From CAZVWH01 sp964631175 (GTDB lineage Bacteria > Planctomycetota > Phycisphaerae > Sedimentisphaerales > Anaerobacaceae): a DNA stretch of 57,547 bases. This document shows, one piece after another, positions 1 through 9,400 of the stretch. Numbering within the stretch: the stretch's first letter is position 1; the number at the start of each line of letters is the position of its first letter. Made by a program: the position numbers and the translations under genes. The stretch is taken from NCBI GenBank assembly GCA_964631175.1, contig CAZVWH010000004.1, positions 1 to 57,547 on the forward strand. The letters run 5' to 3'. The notes beneath the pieces are model-generated. The model made no database searches. It was not told the origin of the DNA and saw nothing but the letters and a program-made list of their open reading frames with translations.

Positions 1-14
1 AAGCAGAAATGGGG

Positions 15-53
15 GCTTCGGTCGAAACGACGGTGAGGCTTTTCAACAGAGCA
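15..53 (+). mobile_element. partial copy of the 141-bp element (family A), right end
   Basis: These bases match the right end of the full elements at 20140-20280 and, inverted, 18058-18198, up to the terminal AACAGAGCA. The left part is missing or lies outside recognisable similarity: bases 1-14 do not match. The gene remnant begins immediately downstream. Confidence 0.65.
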
Positions 54-59
54 ATGTAA

Positions 60-152
60 CTGCTCACGGGGGCAAATGAAACAGACCTTGATGGAAATGC
101 CCGCTTAGTGGGCCCGGCGATTGATATGGGAGCTTTCGAGTCACAGCAGTAA
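60..152 (+). pseudogene. 3' remnant of a right-handed beta-helix protein gene
   Basis: The frame ending at TAA 150-152 reads back as TDLDGNARLVGPAIDMGAFE, the usual last residues of secreted beta-helix (pectin-lyase-fold) proteins of planctomycetes, and like the MGAYGG tail of the beta-helix gene at 4406. Going upstream, the frame meets a stop (TAA 57-59) just after a partial copy of a dispersed repeat (15-53), so only about 30 codons remain. I infer that the repeat truncated the gene or that the gene was already decaying. The window edge prevents seeing the rest. Confidence 0.55.
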
Positions 153-216
153 AGCAGCGCTTTGGCATTTCTACAGTGCTGCTTGAATTGTTTTATTGTT
201 AATAACATCATGTAAT

Positions 217-813
217 ATGGATAGTCATATTAAACAGCGTTCCGCAGCTATAATTTTGGCTTCGGCCTCGTCCCGACGAAAACAACTGTTGGCTGAAGCA
301 GGCTATAAGTTCGCTTCTATTACACCAGAAATAGAAGAGTCGGCCTACCCGGCTGAGCAGCACACAGCTTGTGAGTATGCCAAACAGTTAGCTTTGGCAA
401 AGGCAAAGAGTGTTGCTGAAAGGCACCGGGATTGTTTAGTCATCGGCGCAGATACAGTTGTTGATTTTAACGGCGAGATCATCGGCAAGCCCGCCAATGC
501 AAAAGAAGCCGAGCAAATCACCAGGAAACTCTTTAGCGCGCCCCATAAGGTCATAACCGGCCTTGCCATTGTCAGGTTAAGTGACGGTATCGAGGTAGTA
601 GAAAGTGACACCACGACCGTTTATCCGAGGCAGATGACTGCTGAGCAAATCGCTGAGCACATAAAAAGCGGCACCTGGCGGGATAAAGCCGGTGCTTATG
701 CCATTCAAGAAAATGGCGACGAGTTTATCAAAAAAATTGAAGGCAGCTTAACAAACGTAATGGGCCTGCCTATGGAACTATTGCAGCAGTTGTTGAAAAG
801 ATTATTGATTTAA
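217..813 (+). CDS. maf: Maf family nucleotide pyrophosphatase
   Basis: This 198-residue protein has the full Maf/HAM1-like fold length. The N-terminal signature LASASSRRKQLL (about residues 15-26), the conserved GADTVV segment (about 78-83), GEIIGKP and DKAGAYAIQ are all visible. The family hydrolyses dTTP, UTP and modified pyrimidine nucleotides to monophosphates; the SRR plus IGKP pattern is like the YhdE/TTPase subgroup. I chose ATG 217; an upstream TTG (196) is in frame but adds seven residues the family lacks. No clear ribosome binding site is seen at either. The gene is convergent with the membrane protein at 1056, and a hairpin starts three bases after the stop. Confidence 0.93.
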   Translation: MDSHIKQRSAAIILASASSRRKQLLAEAGYKFASITPEIEESAYPAEQHTACEYAKQLALAKAKSVAERHRDCLVIGADTVVDFNGEIIGKPANAKEAEQITRKLFSAPHKVITGLAIVRLSDGIEVVESDTTTVYPRQMTAEQIAEHIKSGTWRDKAGAYAIQENGDEFIKKIEGSLTNVMGLPMELLQQLLKRLLI

Positions 814-815
814 CT

Positions 816-830
816 CCACGTAAAACGTGG
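816..830 (+). terminator. hairpin after maf
   Basis: Inverted repeat CCACGT/ACGTGG with an AAA loop lies directly after the maf stop and is followed by GGGGCTAAATATTTT. Together with the hairpin at 1005-1023 it forms the same two-hairpin unit found between hemL and the rhamnosidase gene (38969-39027), so it is probably a bidirectional terminator for convergent genes. Confidence 0.5.
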
Positions 831-843
831 GGCTAAATATTTT

Positions 844-982
844 GTAACCGTTCACGCAGAAAATAAGGCGTTTTTGTGTCATTGCGAGGCCTTTAGGCCG
901 AAGCAATCTCAAAAACGTACGATTTTAGATTGCTTCGCTTCGCTCGCAATGACAAAAATGCGGTTTTCCCGTGAACGCTTAC
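844..982 (+). mobile_element. 139-bp non-autonomous element (family B) with 8-bp target duplication
   Basis: Terminal inverted repeats GTAACCGTTCACG and CGTGAACGCTTAC bound the element. The flanking 8 bases are AATATTTT on both sides, a perfect direct duplication. A near-identical copy of the same length lies inverted at 21796-21934 with its own 8-bp duplication. The inside has imperfect palindromes around TCATTGCGAG and GAAGCAATCT, a motif widely seen as a dispersed repeat in bacteria. No protein is encoded, so a transposase would have to act in trans. Confidence 0.8.
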
Positions 983-1004
983 AATATTTTTACATTTTAT
1001 TTAG

Positions 1005-1023
1005 CCCCCAGTTTCACTGGGGG
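1005..1023 (-). terminator. hairpin after the zinc-ribbon membrane gene
   Basis: Stem CCCCCAGT/ACTGGGGG with a TTC loop lies 33 bases past the stop of the minus-strand gene. It is the second half of the convergent two-hairpin unit; the same hairpin is at 39009-39027. Confidence 0.5.
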
Positions 1024-1055
1024 TTCCAGTTTTACCGGTTGTTTGTAAATAGATT

Positions 1056-1958
1056 CTACCAGGCAAAGTAGCAACTATAGTGGCGGTAGAACAGGCCTAT
1101 CGCACGCATCGCAAGGATGGCAATAACCTGAGTTGCCATGTCCAACACCAAAGTAGCTGCATCAACTGCAAGATTTACGCCGGTAAACGGCCTGGTTTGC
1201 ATCTCAAGAATGCCGGCGGCGACAAGTAATAACACCACTGCTAAATACGGTCCGGGCGCCTTAAAGATCGGCCTGAAAAGATAATCAGGCCTTAACCGCG
1301 TGATGTCTTTACCGACCGCTACGGTCAATATGGCCATCGGAAAAAGAAATAGACCAAGTACGAACAGAGCTAGCAGCAGTCCACCTGCGGCGGACGGCCC
1401 GTGCCCTATTTGCCACATATTGTCGGTGGTTAGGCCTCTACCTTGCAGCAGGCCGAGTGCGATAACGAACGGAAGCTCCACAACCATCAAAGTCCAGACG
1501 AAAATAAAAAGCGGCTTAACAATGTACCACAGAAATGTAAGGCTCGTTCCTAAGTATATCTGCGGCAGTTTATCTATCTCGTAGGCTGTCTCGTAAATGA
1601 TGTTCATATAAAATCCCAGCAGCCAGCCCCAGACGACTACAAACGAGATGAAATTCATACAGCAGATGCCTCTGCCGAGAAGAAATTTAAATAACACCGC
1701 TGCAATAACAAATACCAGGGTAGTGGTGTTATCCAGGTCGGTAAATATCTTCCAGTTGTCGATGAATACTGCTCGGTAAAAGCCGGGCAGGGGATCAGCT
1801 CTTTTAACTTTGGTCTCAATTTTTTGCGGTGTTTCATAGTCTTTAGATGGTATTATGAAAAGCTGTCCGCAGTTTATACATCGGGCGCGTTTGCCGCAGT
1901 GCTTTCTGTCAAAGGCAATAATCGCATCGCAGTTAGGGCAATAAAACTGTACGGTCAT
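1056..1958 (-). CDS. zinc-ribbon membrane protein (paralogue 1)
   Basis: The 300-residue protein begins with a small zinc ribbon (CPNC at residues 8-11, then CINC about residues 28-31) followed by a linker and a membrane domain of about six hydrophobic segments from residue 80 on. It is a clear paralogue of the next gene upstream (1962-2870): both share the ribbon, LPGFYRA, NWK, RPDYL and a tail of RAI, FYRHY. The two genes are three bases apart and surely co-transcribed. The function is not known to me; the ribbon plus membrane layout is common in planctomycetes. The start ATG follows the upstream stop by three bases. Confidence 0.8.
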   Translation of the reverse strand: MTVQFYCPNCDAIIAFDRKHCGKRARCINCGQLFIIPSKDYETPQKIETKVKRADPLPGFYRAVFIDNWKIFTDLDNTTTLVFVIAAVLFKFLLGRGICCMNFISFVVVWGWLLGFYMNIIYETAYEIDKLPQIYLGTSLTFLWYIVKPLFIFVWTLMVVELPFVIALGLLQGRGLTTDNMWQIGHGPSAAGGLLLALFVLGLFLFPMAILTVAVGKDITRLRPDYLFRPIFKAPGPYLAVVLLLVAAGILEMQTRPFTGVNLAVDAATLVLDMATQVIAILAMRAIGLFYRHYSCYFAW

Positions 1959-1961
1959 GTG

Positions 1962-2870
1962 TCACCAGGGCAGACAGCAGATATAATGCCGATAGAAAAA
2001 GGCTATTGCACGCATGGACATCAAGATCAAAATCTGCGCAATAAGGTTTAATAGCAGATGACCCGCAGCAGCCACAGGCTCCTGGCCTGTGTATTGGCTC
2101 GCCTGCAATTGAAGAAAACCGGCGGCGCCAAGCAGCATCGACACCACAAGGTAAGGCTTAAATGCTCTAAAGATGGGGATTAGAAGATAATCAGGTCTTA
2201 ACATCGTAAGGTCTCTACCTATCGCAACTGTTAGTATCGCTATTGGAAACATAAACAATCCGCCAAACATAAGCACATGGAGAAGCACAGGCCATTCGCT
2301 ATCAGTTATCTTTGATATCGCGGCAGTAATAAGGAACGGCAGCTCAACCGCAAATAGCGCAATGAAAAATGTATATACGGATTTAATAATGTGCCAGATG
2401 AATCCATAGAATCCTCCCATAACTACGTCCGGCAGCTTTTCCATTTCAAAAGCAGTTGAGTAGATTATCTCCATGTAATACCAAAACAGAAATCCCCAGG
2501 CCGTTATGTGCAGAATAAATCCCAAGGGTACATAGATATCGATAGTACGTCGTGCAGACAAAGTCACTGTAAAATTTAAGCGAACTGCGAAGAATTTTAA
2601 TAAAACCACTGTCGCTATAAATACTAAGCCGGTGACATTTTCAGATTTTGTGAAGAGCTTCCAGTTGTCAACAAATGCAGCCCGGTAAAAGCCGGGCAGA
2701 GGTTCTGCTGGTTTTTCCTTTTCAGGCTTGATTTTCTTCGGCTTTTTATCGTCCTTGGAAGGAATTATAAAGGCTTGTCCGCAGGTTTGGCATCTGGCAC
2801 GTTTGCCGCAGTGCTTTTCATCAAAGCCAATCAGCGCGCCACAATGGGGACAGTTAAACTGAATTGTCAT
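1962..2870 (-). CDS. zinc-ribbon membrane protein (paralogue 2)
   Basis: The 302-residue protein has the same architecture as the downstream gene: zinc ribbon with CPHC and CQTC in the first 35 residues, a charged lysine-rich linker, then about six hydrophobic segments. I chose ATG 2870 (MTIQFNCPHC) because it matches the start of the paralogue (MTVQFYCPNC); the frame runs 26 codons further up but there it only translates a repeat of TGCGTATTGCG type. The pair is a tandem duplication in one operon, possibly with the pilus-retraction-type ATPase gene upstream on the same strand. No specific function can be assigned. Confidence 0.8.
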   Translation of the reverse strand: MTIQFNCPHCGALIGFDEKHCGKRARCQTCGQAFIIPSKDDKKPKKIKPEKEKPAEPLPGFYRAAFVDNWKLFTKSENVTGLVFIATVVLLKFFAVRLNFTVTLSARRTIDIYVPLGFILHITAWGFLFWYYMEIIYSTAFEMEKLPDVVMGGFYGFIWHIIKSVYTFFIALFAVELPFLITAAISKITDSEWPVLLHVLMFGGLFMFPIAILTVAIGRDLTMLRPDYLLIPIFRAFKPYLVVSMLLGAAGFLQLQASQYTGQEPVAAAGHLLLNLIAQILILMSMRAIAFFYRHYICCLPW

Positions 2871-2957
2871 ATTCGTACTGCGTATTGCGTATTGCGTTCT
2901 GCGTGTAGTGTCTTGGATTTTTATTGACGCACTACGCATCACGCACAACGCACGACG
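2871..2957. repeat. intergenic inverted repeat of GCGTATTGCG / CGCACTACGC type
   Basis: Short GCGTATTGCG-like units on the left and CGCACTACGCATCACGCAC on the right face each other between two genes of one strand. It is a low-complexity dispersed repeat and carries no gene. Confidence 0.5.
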
Positions 2958-2960
2958 ACA

Positions 2961-4097
2961 TTATTCCCGCTGCATGCAGTCGGTGAAGACTATAAGGTCG
3001 TTGGCCCACTTTTTAGCTTCCAGCAGATCGACTTTATCCTGTTTTACCAGCATTGCCAGATGCTTTTCCATGGTTATCATTTTTTCATCAGGCTTGTTTT
3101 TAATCCTTGTTTGCAATTGCGAATATAATTGCTCTACCTTTCCGGTGCGAATCAGATTTGCACAGGCATAGTTATTGTTAAGGATTTCCATAGCTACAAT
3201 TCTGCCTGTGCCGTCTTTTTTGGGCACGAGCTTTTGACAGATGATGTAGGCCAGACCGAGCGAGAGCTGGTTTCGCACTTCAGCCTGCCTGCCGGCTGGA
3301 AAATAGTCCAGGATTCGTGTCACTGTGCCGGTAGCGTCCCTTGTGTGCAGCGTGGAAAAGACCAAATGGCCGGTCTCGGCAGCCATAAGCGTCATGGCTA
3401 TGGTCTCAGGGTCGCGCATTTCACCGACAAATATTATATCGGGGTCTTCCCGCATCATTTCCTTTAGTCCCTGAATGAAGGATTTGACGTCCCTTCCGAC
3501 CTCGCGTTGCGAGATAATCGAGTATTTCTGCTTGTAGATATATTCTATGGGGTCTTCGACTGTTATGATTCGGCAGGCCTGTTTTTCGCTGATTCTGCCT
3601 ATCAGTGAGGCAATGGTAGTGGATTTGCCGGCACCTGTGATGCCGGTCAGAAGGACCAGGCCGTGCTTGCGATTGATAATATCCTCCCAGATATTATTTG
3701 CAAAGCCGATGTCTTCTATTTTCGGAACGTCCAGCGATAATGCCCGGATGGCGGCGGCTATCCCGTCGTTTTCCTTGAAGATATTCATTCTGAACTGCAG
3801 CGAGCGCAGCCGATAAGAGCAATCGACGCTATACCGGCTCTTTAGCTTGCTGAGATTTTCGTCACTTAGCAGCGGATAGATAAGCTGTTTTGCCATGTCC
3901 GGCGTTACGGTCGGGCCTTTGAGCCTTATCAGGTTGCCGTCGATGCGATAAGTAGGTGGTGCATCGACCTTGATATGCAGGTCCGAGACACGTAGCGCAC
4001 CGTGCTTTTCAAAGTAGGTCAGCATATCAAGGATGCTGAACTGGCCCATCTTTTCGGTTGGATAAACCTTCGCTGTTTCAGAATATCCTTCGGCCAT
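2961..4097 (-). CDS. pilT: PilT-family type IV pilus retraction ATPase
   Basis: The 378-residue protein is a secretion ATPase of the PilT/GspE superfamily. Visible motifs are the Walker A GITGAGKST, the Asp box ITVEDPIEY, Walker B IIFVGEMRDPET and the His box GHLVFSTLHT, with an N-terminal domain containing HIKVDAPPTYRIDG. PilT hexamers sit at the inner-membrane base of type IV pili and power retraction. The usual PilT length is about 345 to 370. ATG 4097 (MAEGY) was chosen because GGTGGAG lies six bases before it; the frame is open 28 codons further up without a binding site. No pilin or other pilus gene is nearby, so a twitching role is inferred from the family only. Confidence 0.88.
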   Translation of the reverse strand: MAEGYSETAKVYPTEKMGQFSILDMLTYFEKHGALRVSDLHIKVDAPPTYRIDGNLIRLKGPTVTPDMAKQLIYPLLSDENLSKLKSRYSVDCSYRLRSLQFRMNIFKENDGIAAAIRALSLDVPKIEDIGFANNIWEDIINRKHGLVLLTGITGAGKSTTIASLIGRISEKQACRIITVEDPIEYIYKQKYSIISQREVGRDVKSFIQGLKEMMREDPDIIFVGEMRDPETIAMTLMAAETGHLVFSTLHTRDATGTVTRILDYFPAGRQAEVRNQLSLGLAYIICQKLVPKKDGTGRIVAMEILNNNYACANLIRTGKVEQLYSQLQTRIKNKPDEKMITMEKHLAMLVKQDKVDLLEAKKWANDLIVFTDCMQRE

Positions 4098-4405
4098 ATT
4101 TGACTCCACCGCAAATACTGTGAATGTACAACCTGTTTTTATGCCGGTAATCAGTATATCAGCGCAACTTTTCCAAAGCAAAGGTTAAGTTTAGCCGTCG
4201 CCGGCACGGCGATGGGTGGTTTTTTTATTTTTTCTTATTTGCAGCAGCAAGCCAATCCTTGAGGTTTTTGGCTAATATTTCCATCAAATTAAGATTTTCC
4301 TTTAATTTTAACTTGCTCCGGTAGTATGATGAAAATAGGAAAGCGCGATTTATTTCATCAAATGTAACACATAGTATCAGCAAAAACTTTTTAAGGAGAG
4401 CAAAA

Positions 4406-6154
4406 ATGGAACGGCGCAAAAATCTTAATATTATGCTGATAATCCAAGTTTTTCTTATAGTTGTGCTAATCTGCACATCTTCCGAGGCTAAAATTATTTA
4501 TGTTGACGATGCTGCCGCCGGTGTAAACGATGGCTCATCATGGGCCGATGCCTATAACTACCTTCAGGATGCTTTGGCTGCTGCCTTAGAAGGTGATGAA
4601 ATTAGAGTCGCTCAGGGAATTTACAACCCTGACTTGGGAGGCGGGAATACTGTCGGTGATCAAAGAGCAACGTTTCAGCTTATCGGCGGCGTGATTATTA
4701 AAGGTGGCTATGCCGGCTTGGGTGAAACCGACCCTAATATAGTGGATGTAAATCTGTACAAAAGCATCCTGAGAGGTTTCAATAATTGTCATATAGTTAC
4801 CGGCAGCAACGTGGATGAAACTGCTATACTCAATGGTTTTACTATCACTGGGGGACATTACATACCCAATGACTGCAATGACAATCCGAGAGGCGGAACA
4901 GCTATCAGAATTGAATCCGGTAGCCCCAAGATACTCAATTGCCTAATCACCGGCAACAATGCCAATGGAAGCGGTATAGTCCTTAATAACGACAGTAATT
5001 CAATCTTTGTGGGCTGTGTATTTAGCAATAATTATGGAATACACGGCACTATGGAAAACAGAGCAAGCAGCCCCGTAGTTACCAACTGCACATTTGAACT
5101 AGGCTATATAGGGATGGAGAACCATGATGGCAGCAGTCCCGTATTGACTAACTGTGTTTTCCGAGAAAATAGTCGTGGCATGGAGAATTATACCAGCAGC
5201 AAAACTGTACTGACTAATTGTACATTCGAGCATTGCTCAAGTGGGATGGGGAACTTCTCTGACAACAATGTAGTTATGATTGATTGCCAATTCAAAAATA
5301 ACGAACACTATGGATTATTTAATGAGAGCAATAACAATTTGATAATTACCAACTGTACATTTGAAAATAACGGGCATGGGGGGATACATATTGGCATGAG
5401 ATGCAATCTTACGCTGAGCAATTGCTTGTTTAGTGGCAATTCAAGATCTAGCGGTGCTGGTATATATAGCGTTCACAGCGATTTGGTATTATATAACTGT
5501 AAATTTATCGGAAACGTGGCAACTGCTAAAGGCGGGGGAATATATAATGTAGCCGGAAACCTTAGGCTATATAACTGCGCGTTTAGTGGCAACTCGACCG
5601 GTGATATTGGCGGAGCGATATATAGCTATAGAGAAGGCCTGTTAATGCTTCACAACTGCATAATCAACAATAATTCGGCGGATAATATGGGTGGTGGGAT
5701 ATATACTTACAATAGCAGCAATGTCACACTATATAACTGCACTCTAAGTGGAAACTCGACAGGACGTGAAGGCGGTGGAATTTATAATCGTCTAAGCGGT
5801 AGTGATATTACATTGACCAATTGCATTGTATGGGGCAATACACCAGACCAGATTTATGGCTCAGCTATTGTCTCATACAGCGATATCCAAGGAGGCTTGC
5901 CAGGGGAAAGAAATATTGATGTCGATCCATTATTTGCAGACCTGGATAATGGTGATTATCATTTGAAGTCGCAGGCCGGCAGATGGGATCCAATCAGTCT
6001 AACCTGGGTTCAGGGTGATGTTACAAGTCCCTGTATCGATGCTGGCGATCCAAGTTCAGCCTTGTCTGAGGAACCACAGCCGAACGGCCAGCGAATCAAT
6101 ATGGGAGCTTATGGCGGAACGACAGAAGCAAGTTTGTCTTCCACAGCTAACTGA
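4406..6154 (+). CDS. secreted right-handed beta-helix repeat protein
   Basis: The 582-residue protein has a signal peptide (charged start, hydrophobic residues about 10-24, cleavage near SSEA). The mature start IIYVDDAAAGVNDGSSWADAYNYL is a very common opening of planctomycete beta-helix proteins. From about residue 130 on there are many turns with an NC[TI]F.NN or GGGIYN pattern, typical of parallel beta-helices (pectin-lyase fold, polymorphic outer-membrane protein-like). It ends in NMGAYGGTTEAS. AAGGAG lies about seven bases before ATG 4406. It is exported and may be attached to the cell surface or act on polysaccharide; no catalytic residues can be assigned. It stands alone between divergently placed pilT and the LptD-like gene. 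Confidence 0.85.
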   Translation: MERRKNLNIMLIIQVFLIVVLICTSSEAKIIYVDDAAAGVNDGSSWADAYNYLQDALAAALEGDEIRVAQGIYNPDLGGGNTVGDQRATFQLIGGVIIKGGYAGLGETDPNIVDVNLYKSILRGFNNCHIVTGSNVDETAILNGFTITGGHYIPNDCNDNPRGGTAIRIESGSPKILNCLITGNNANGSGIVLNNDSNSIFVGCVFSNNYGIHGTMENRASSPVVTNCTFELGYIGMENHDGSSPVLTNCVFRENSRGMENYTSSKTVLTNCTFEHCSSGMGNFSDNNVVMIDCQFKNNEHYGLFNESNNNLIITNCTFENNGHGGIHIGMRCNLTLSNCLFSGNSRSSGAGIYSVHSDLVLYNCKFIGNVATAKGGGIYNVAGNLRLYNCAFSGNSTGDIGGAIYSYREGLLMLHNCIINNNSADNMGGGIYTYNSSNVTLYNCTLSGNSTGREGGGIYNRLSGSDITLTNCIVWGNTPDQIYGSAIVSYSDIQGGLPGERNIDVDPLFADLDNGDYHLKSQAGRWDPISLTWVQGDVTSPCIDAGDPSSALSEEPQPNGQRINMGAYGGTTEASLSSTAN

Positions 6155-6441
6155 CCGAAGATGTACGGTCTTGGGGGGCTAAAGTTAAAAAATAATCCGT
6201 AACTTTAGTCATTTCATCCCGCATCAATTGTCCGGCGGAGAGAGAAAGTCTTGGGCAAAGTTGAGTGAACGGATTATGGTTCAATTGTTGCGGGGCACTT
6301 TGTCTTACCTTTTATGGCCTTTATCTCATTTCAATTTTGCTGCCTTTTACTATTGGTTTTTGCTGGCTTTGGTCGGATATACGGCTATAATTCGTCGGGT
6401 GATAGCCATGAAGTGTGTCTCAATGGGATGTTGAAGTTGGT

Positions 6442-9400
6442 ATGGGACGAAAAAGCCCGTTTATTATTTATGCGATCATTATATTGTTTCCAGTGGAGTT
6501 CTTGTCCGCTGGTAATAGTGAAGCAGAATTGTTCCTCGCCGGTCAGGATTTACGCTTAGCGGGGCGGGAGGTTATAAGCTATTCTTTCGACATCGCTCAA
6601 GACAGGCAGCTCAGTGCTGAAGGCCGGCTTGAGCACATTTTTGTTTTTCCAAAGGGATTCTCGTTTGTTTTCGCAGATAACGAATATTACAGCGACAACG
6701 CTGTGGTCTGGCTGACAAGCATAGCGACAAAGCTTGACGACGGTGCTTTAGCTGTGTACGAGGTGAGGATGTATCTGCACGGCAATATACCTGTCCTGCC
6801 CGCTCTGAGTACAACCGAAGGCAGCGAGGTCGAAGGACTGCCTGAAGGTGCAAAAGGCGCCCCCCCTGCTTTCTTGCGAAAGCAAGAAGGCCGGGCAATG
6901 GTAGTCCGCTTCGGCTTCAGTGGCGAAGTGTTTGTAACAGCAGAAAAAAGAGAAGCTGCCGACCCCCGTGGATCAGAGCTTTACGCAAAGGCCTTCGCCG
7001 CAGTTGGGTCTGCTTTTCCGCAACTCAAGCCAAAACCGGAGCCGACGCACCTGCAGGTGTGGCCGGAAAGCTTGGAGGTTGAAGAATCGGCTGCTGTCAT
7101 ACCCCAGGGCAAGCAACCTCACTTTATATATCCGATTAATCTGTCGCCTGCAGGTGAAGTTACACCACAGATGACATGGGACCTCAAGGCAAAGATGGCA
7201 ACGGTCATCGGCAGGTTTTATCTGTGGCAAAAACAGGACGAAAAAGGCCGTTTGCTGGAATTGCAGGCTGACAACGCCGTAATATTTTTAGCATCGACCC
7301 ATGAGATAAATAACTCAGGAATCCGTGCAAAATCACAGTCGGATATCTCACGGGCCGAGCAGCCTTATGAAAAGTCCACAGGGACAGAAAGTCTCGAGGA
7401 TATTTTAGCCTCTGGTACCGTACAAGCGATTTATCTGGCCGGCGATGTGGTGATGACAGAAGGACAGCGTTCAATTCGAGCAGACGAGATTTACTACGAT
7501 TTAAGACGGAAACAGGCACTGGCAATAAATGCCGTAGCCAGAACTTTTGATACATCCAGGGGAATTCCGATTTATGTCAGAGCAGCAAAGCTAAAGCAGT
7601 TGGCTGAGAATAAATTTACGGCTGAAGATATTACCCTGACAACCAGCGAATTTCATCTGCCTCAGCTTTCGCTTAACGCTTCACAGGTCAGCATCACTGA
7701 TACAACGCCGATTGATGAGCAAGAAGACAAGCTCACCGACAGCAGTTTCGACGCTGAGATGCGCGATGTGCGATTCAAGATGTACGATAAAACGATTTTT
7801 TATTGGCCGCATATGCGTAGTAATCTGCAAAGGCCCGATGTTCCGCTCAAGAGCGTGAGCAGCGGTCATAACAGAACCTGGGGTGCATCGGTCGAGACGC
7901 AATGGTATCTGGCCCGTATGTTGGGACTGCATGAGTCCGAGGGAACCGACAGCACTTTTTCCCTGGATTATTACAGCAAACGCGGCGTGGGTAGCGGTGC
8001 AGAGATTAACTACGAAAGAGAAAATTACTTCGGCAGGATGTTAGGCTATATAATCGACGACTCCGGCAAAGATAGACTTGGAAGAGCCAGGAGCCGAAGA
8101 GACCTTGAGCCGCCCCGTAACCTCCGCGGCCGATTCCGCTGGCAGCACAGGCAATTTCTACCGTACAACTGGCAGCTAACCGCCGAGGCAAGCTATATCT
8201 CCGATGAGAATTTCATAGAGCAGTTTTATCGCAATGAGTTCTATACCGATAAAGAACAAGAGACGCTCCTTCAGTTGAAGCGTATCGAAAATAACTGGGG
8301 TCTTGCCTTTTTGGGCAAGGCCCGGCTTAACGATTATCAAAACGTAGTAGAAGAGTTACCCAGTGCCGAGTTCCACTGGACCGGCCAATCATTTCTTGAC
8401 GATAAGCTGACGTTCTATAGTGATACACAGTTTAGCCAATTTCGTCAGCGCTTGGGTTCCAGCGATTCAACAACTGCCTTGACGAACAATTTCGCCTTTA
8501 TGTCAACAAGAAATGAGCTGGACCTGCCGATGGTTTTTGGCAAATCTAAAGTTGTGCCCTTTATGGCAGGGACTTTCGGGTATGACGATGGCAGCGGTTT
8601 CCGAACGAATATAAACGGCACAGCAGCAAACAGAGAGGACAGCGTTTGGTTCGGCGAAGCAGGTGTGCGGGCGTCAACGCAACCATATTGGAAGATTTAT
8701 CCTGCCTTCAAATCGCGTCTCTGGGACCTGAAAGGATTGCGGCACACAATCACGCCGCAATTAACCGCCGTAGCTTTCACACAGGATGATTCGGTTATTG
8801 AGCAACGTGACACGCTGAACATAGGCCTTTCTCAGCGGCTGCAAACAAAGCGCGGCTCCGGCGATAAGGAAAGAACCATTGACTGGATGCGCCTGGATAC
8901 GGATGTCACATGGGTAAATGACTCAGGCGATACAACGGCGGGGCCGGACCGATTCATCTGGAATAAGCCGTTTATCCCGCTTGCCAATAGATACAGCAGA
9001 AGATTCAACCAGGCTGTAATACCGCCGCTGGATAGACGCAGCAGCGTGGAATTCGGCCCCAGACGAAATTACTTCTCAGCAGACTATATGTGGAATCTGA
9101 GCGATACCACGGCACTTTTAAGTGATATGAATTTTGACATGCAAAGCGGCGTAGTACAGCAATTTAATGTCGGCATGTCAGCCATACGTCGGCCTAATTT
9201 AAGCTATTATATTGGAAGCAGATATTTAAGGCGCGTTGAAAACGGACTCGGCGAGAAAGGCTCGAATGCGTTCACCTTCGCAGCTACGTATGTGCTCGAT
9301 CCGCGATATTCGGCTGTTTTTTCACAACAGTATGATTTCGATTACGGCGTAAATGTACGCAGCGAGTTAACGCTCATTAGGCGGTATCACAGGGTGAATT

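Noticed and set aside
874..1071. Open frame starting MCHCEAFRPKQSQ
   Set aside because: It is mainly a translation of the 139-bp element; the same peptide appears from the other copy at 21904.
4225..4476. Minus-strand frame ending MEILAKNLKDWLAAANKKK
   Set aside because: The tail looks natural, but the frame overlaps the start and ribosome binding site of the beta-helix gene and nothing else supports it.
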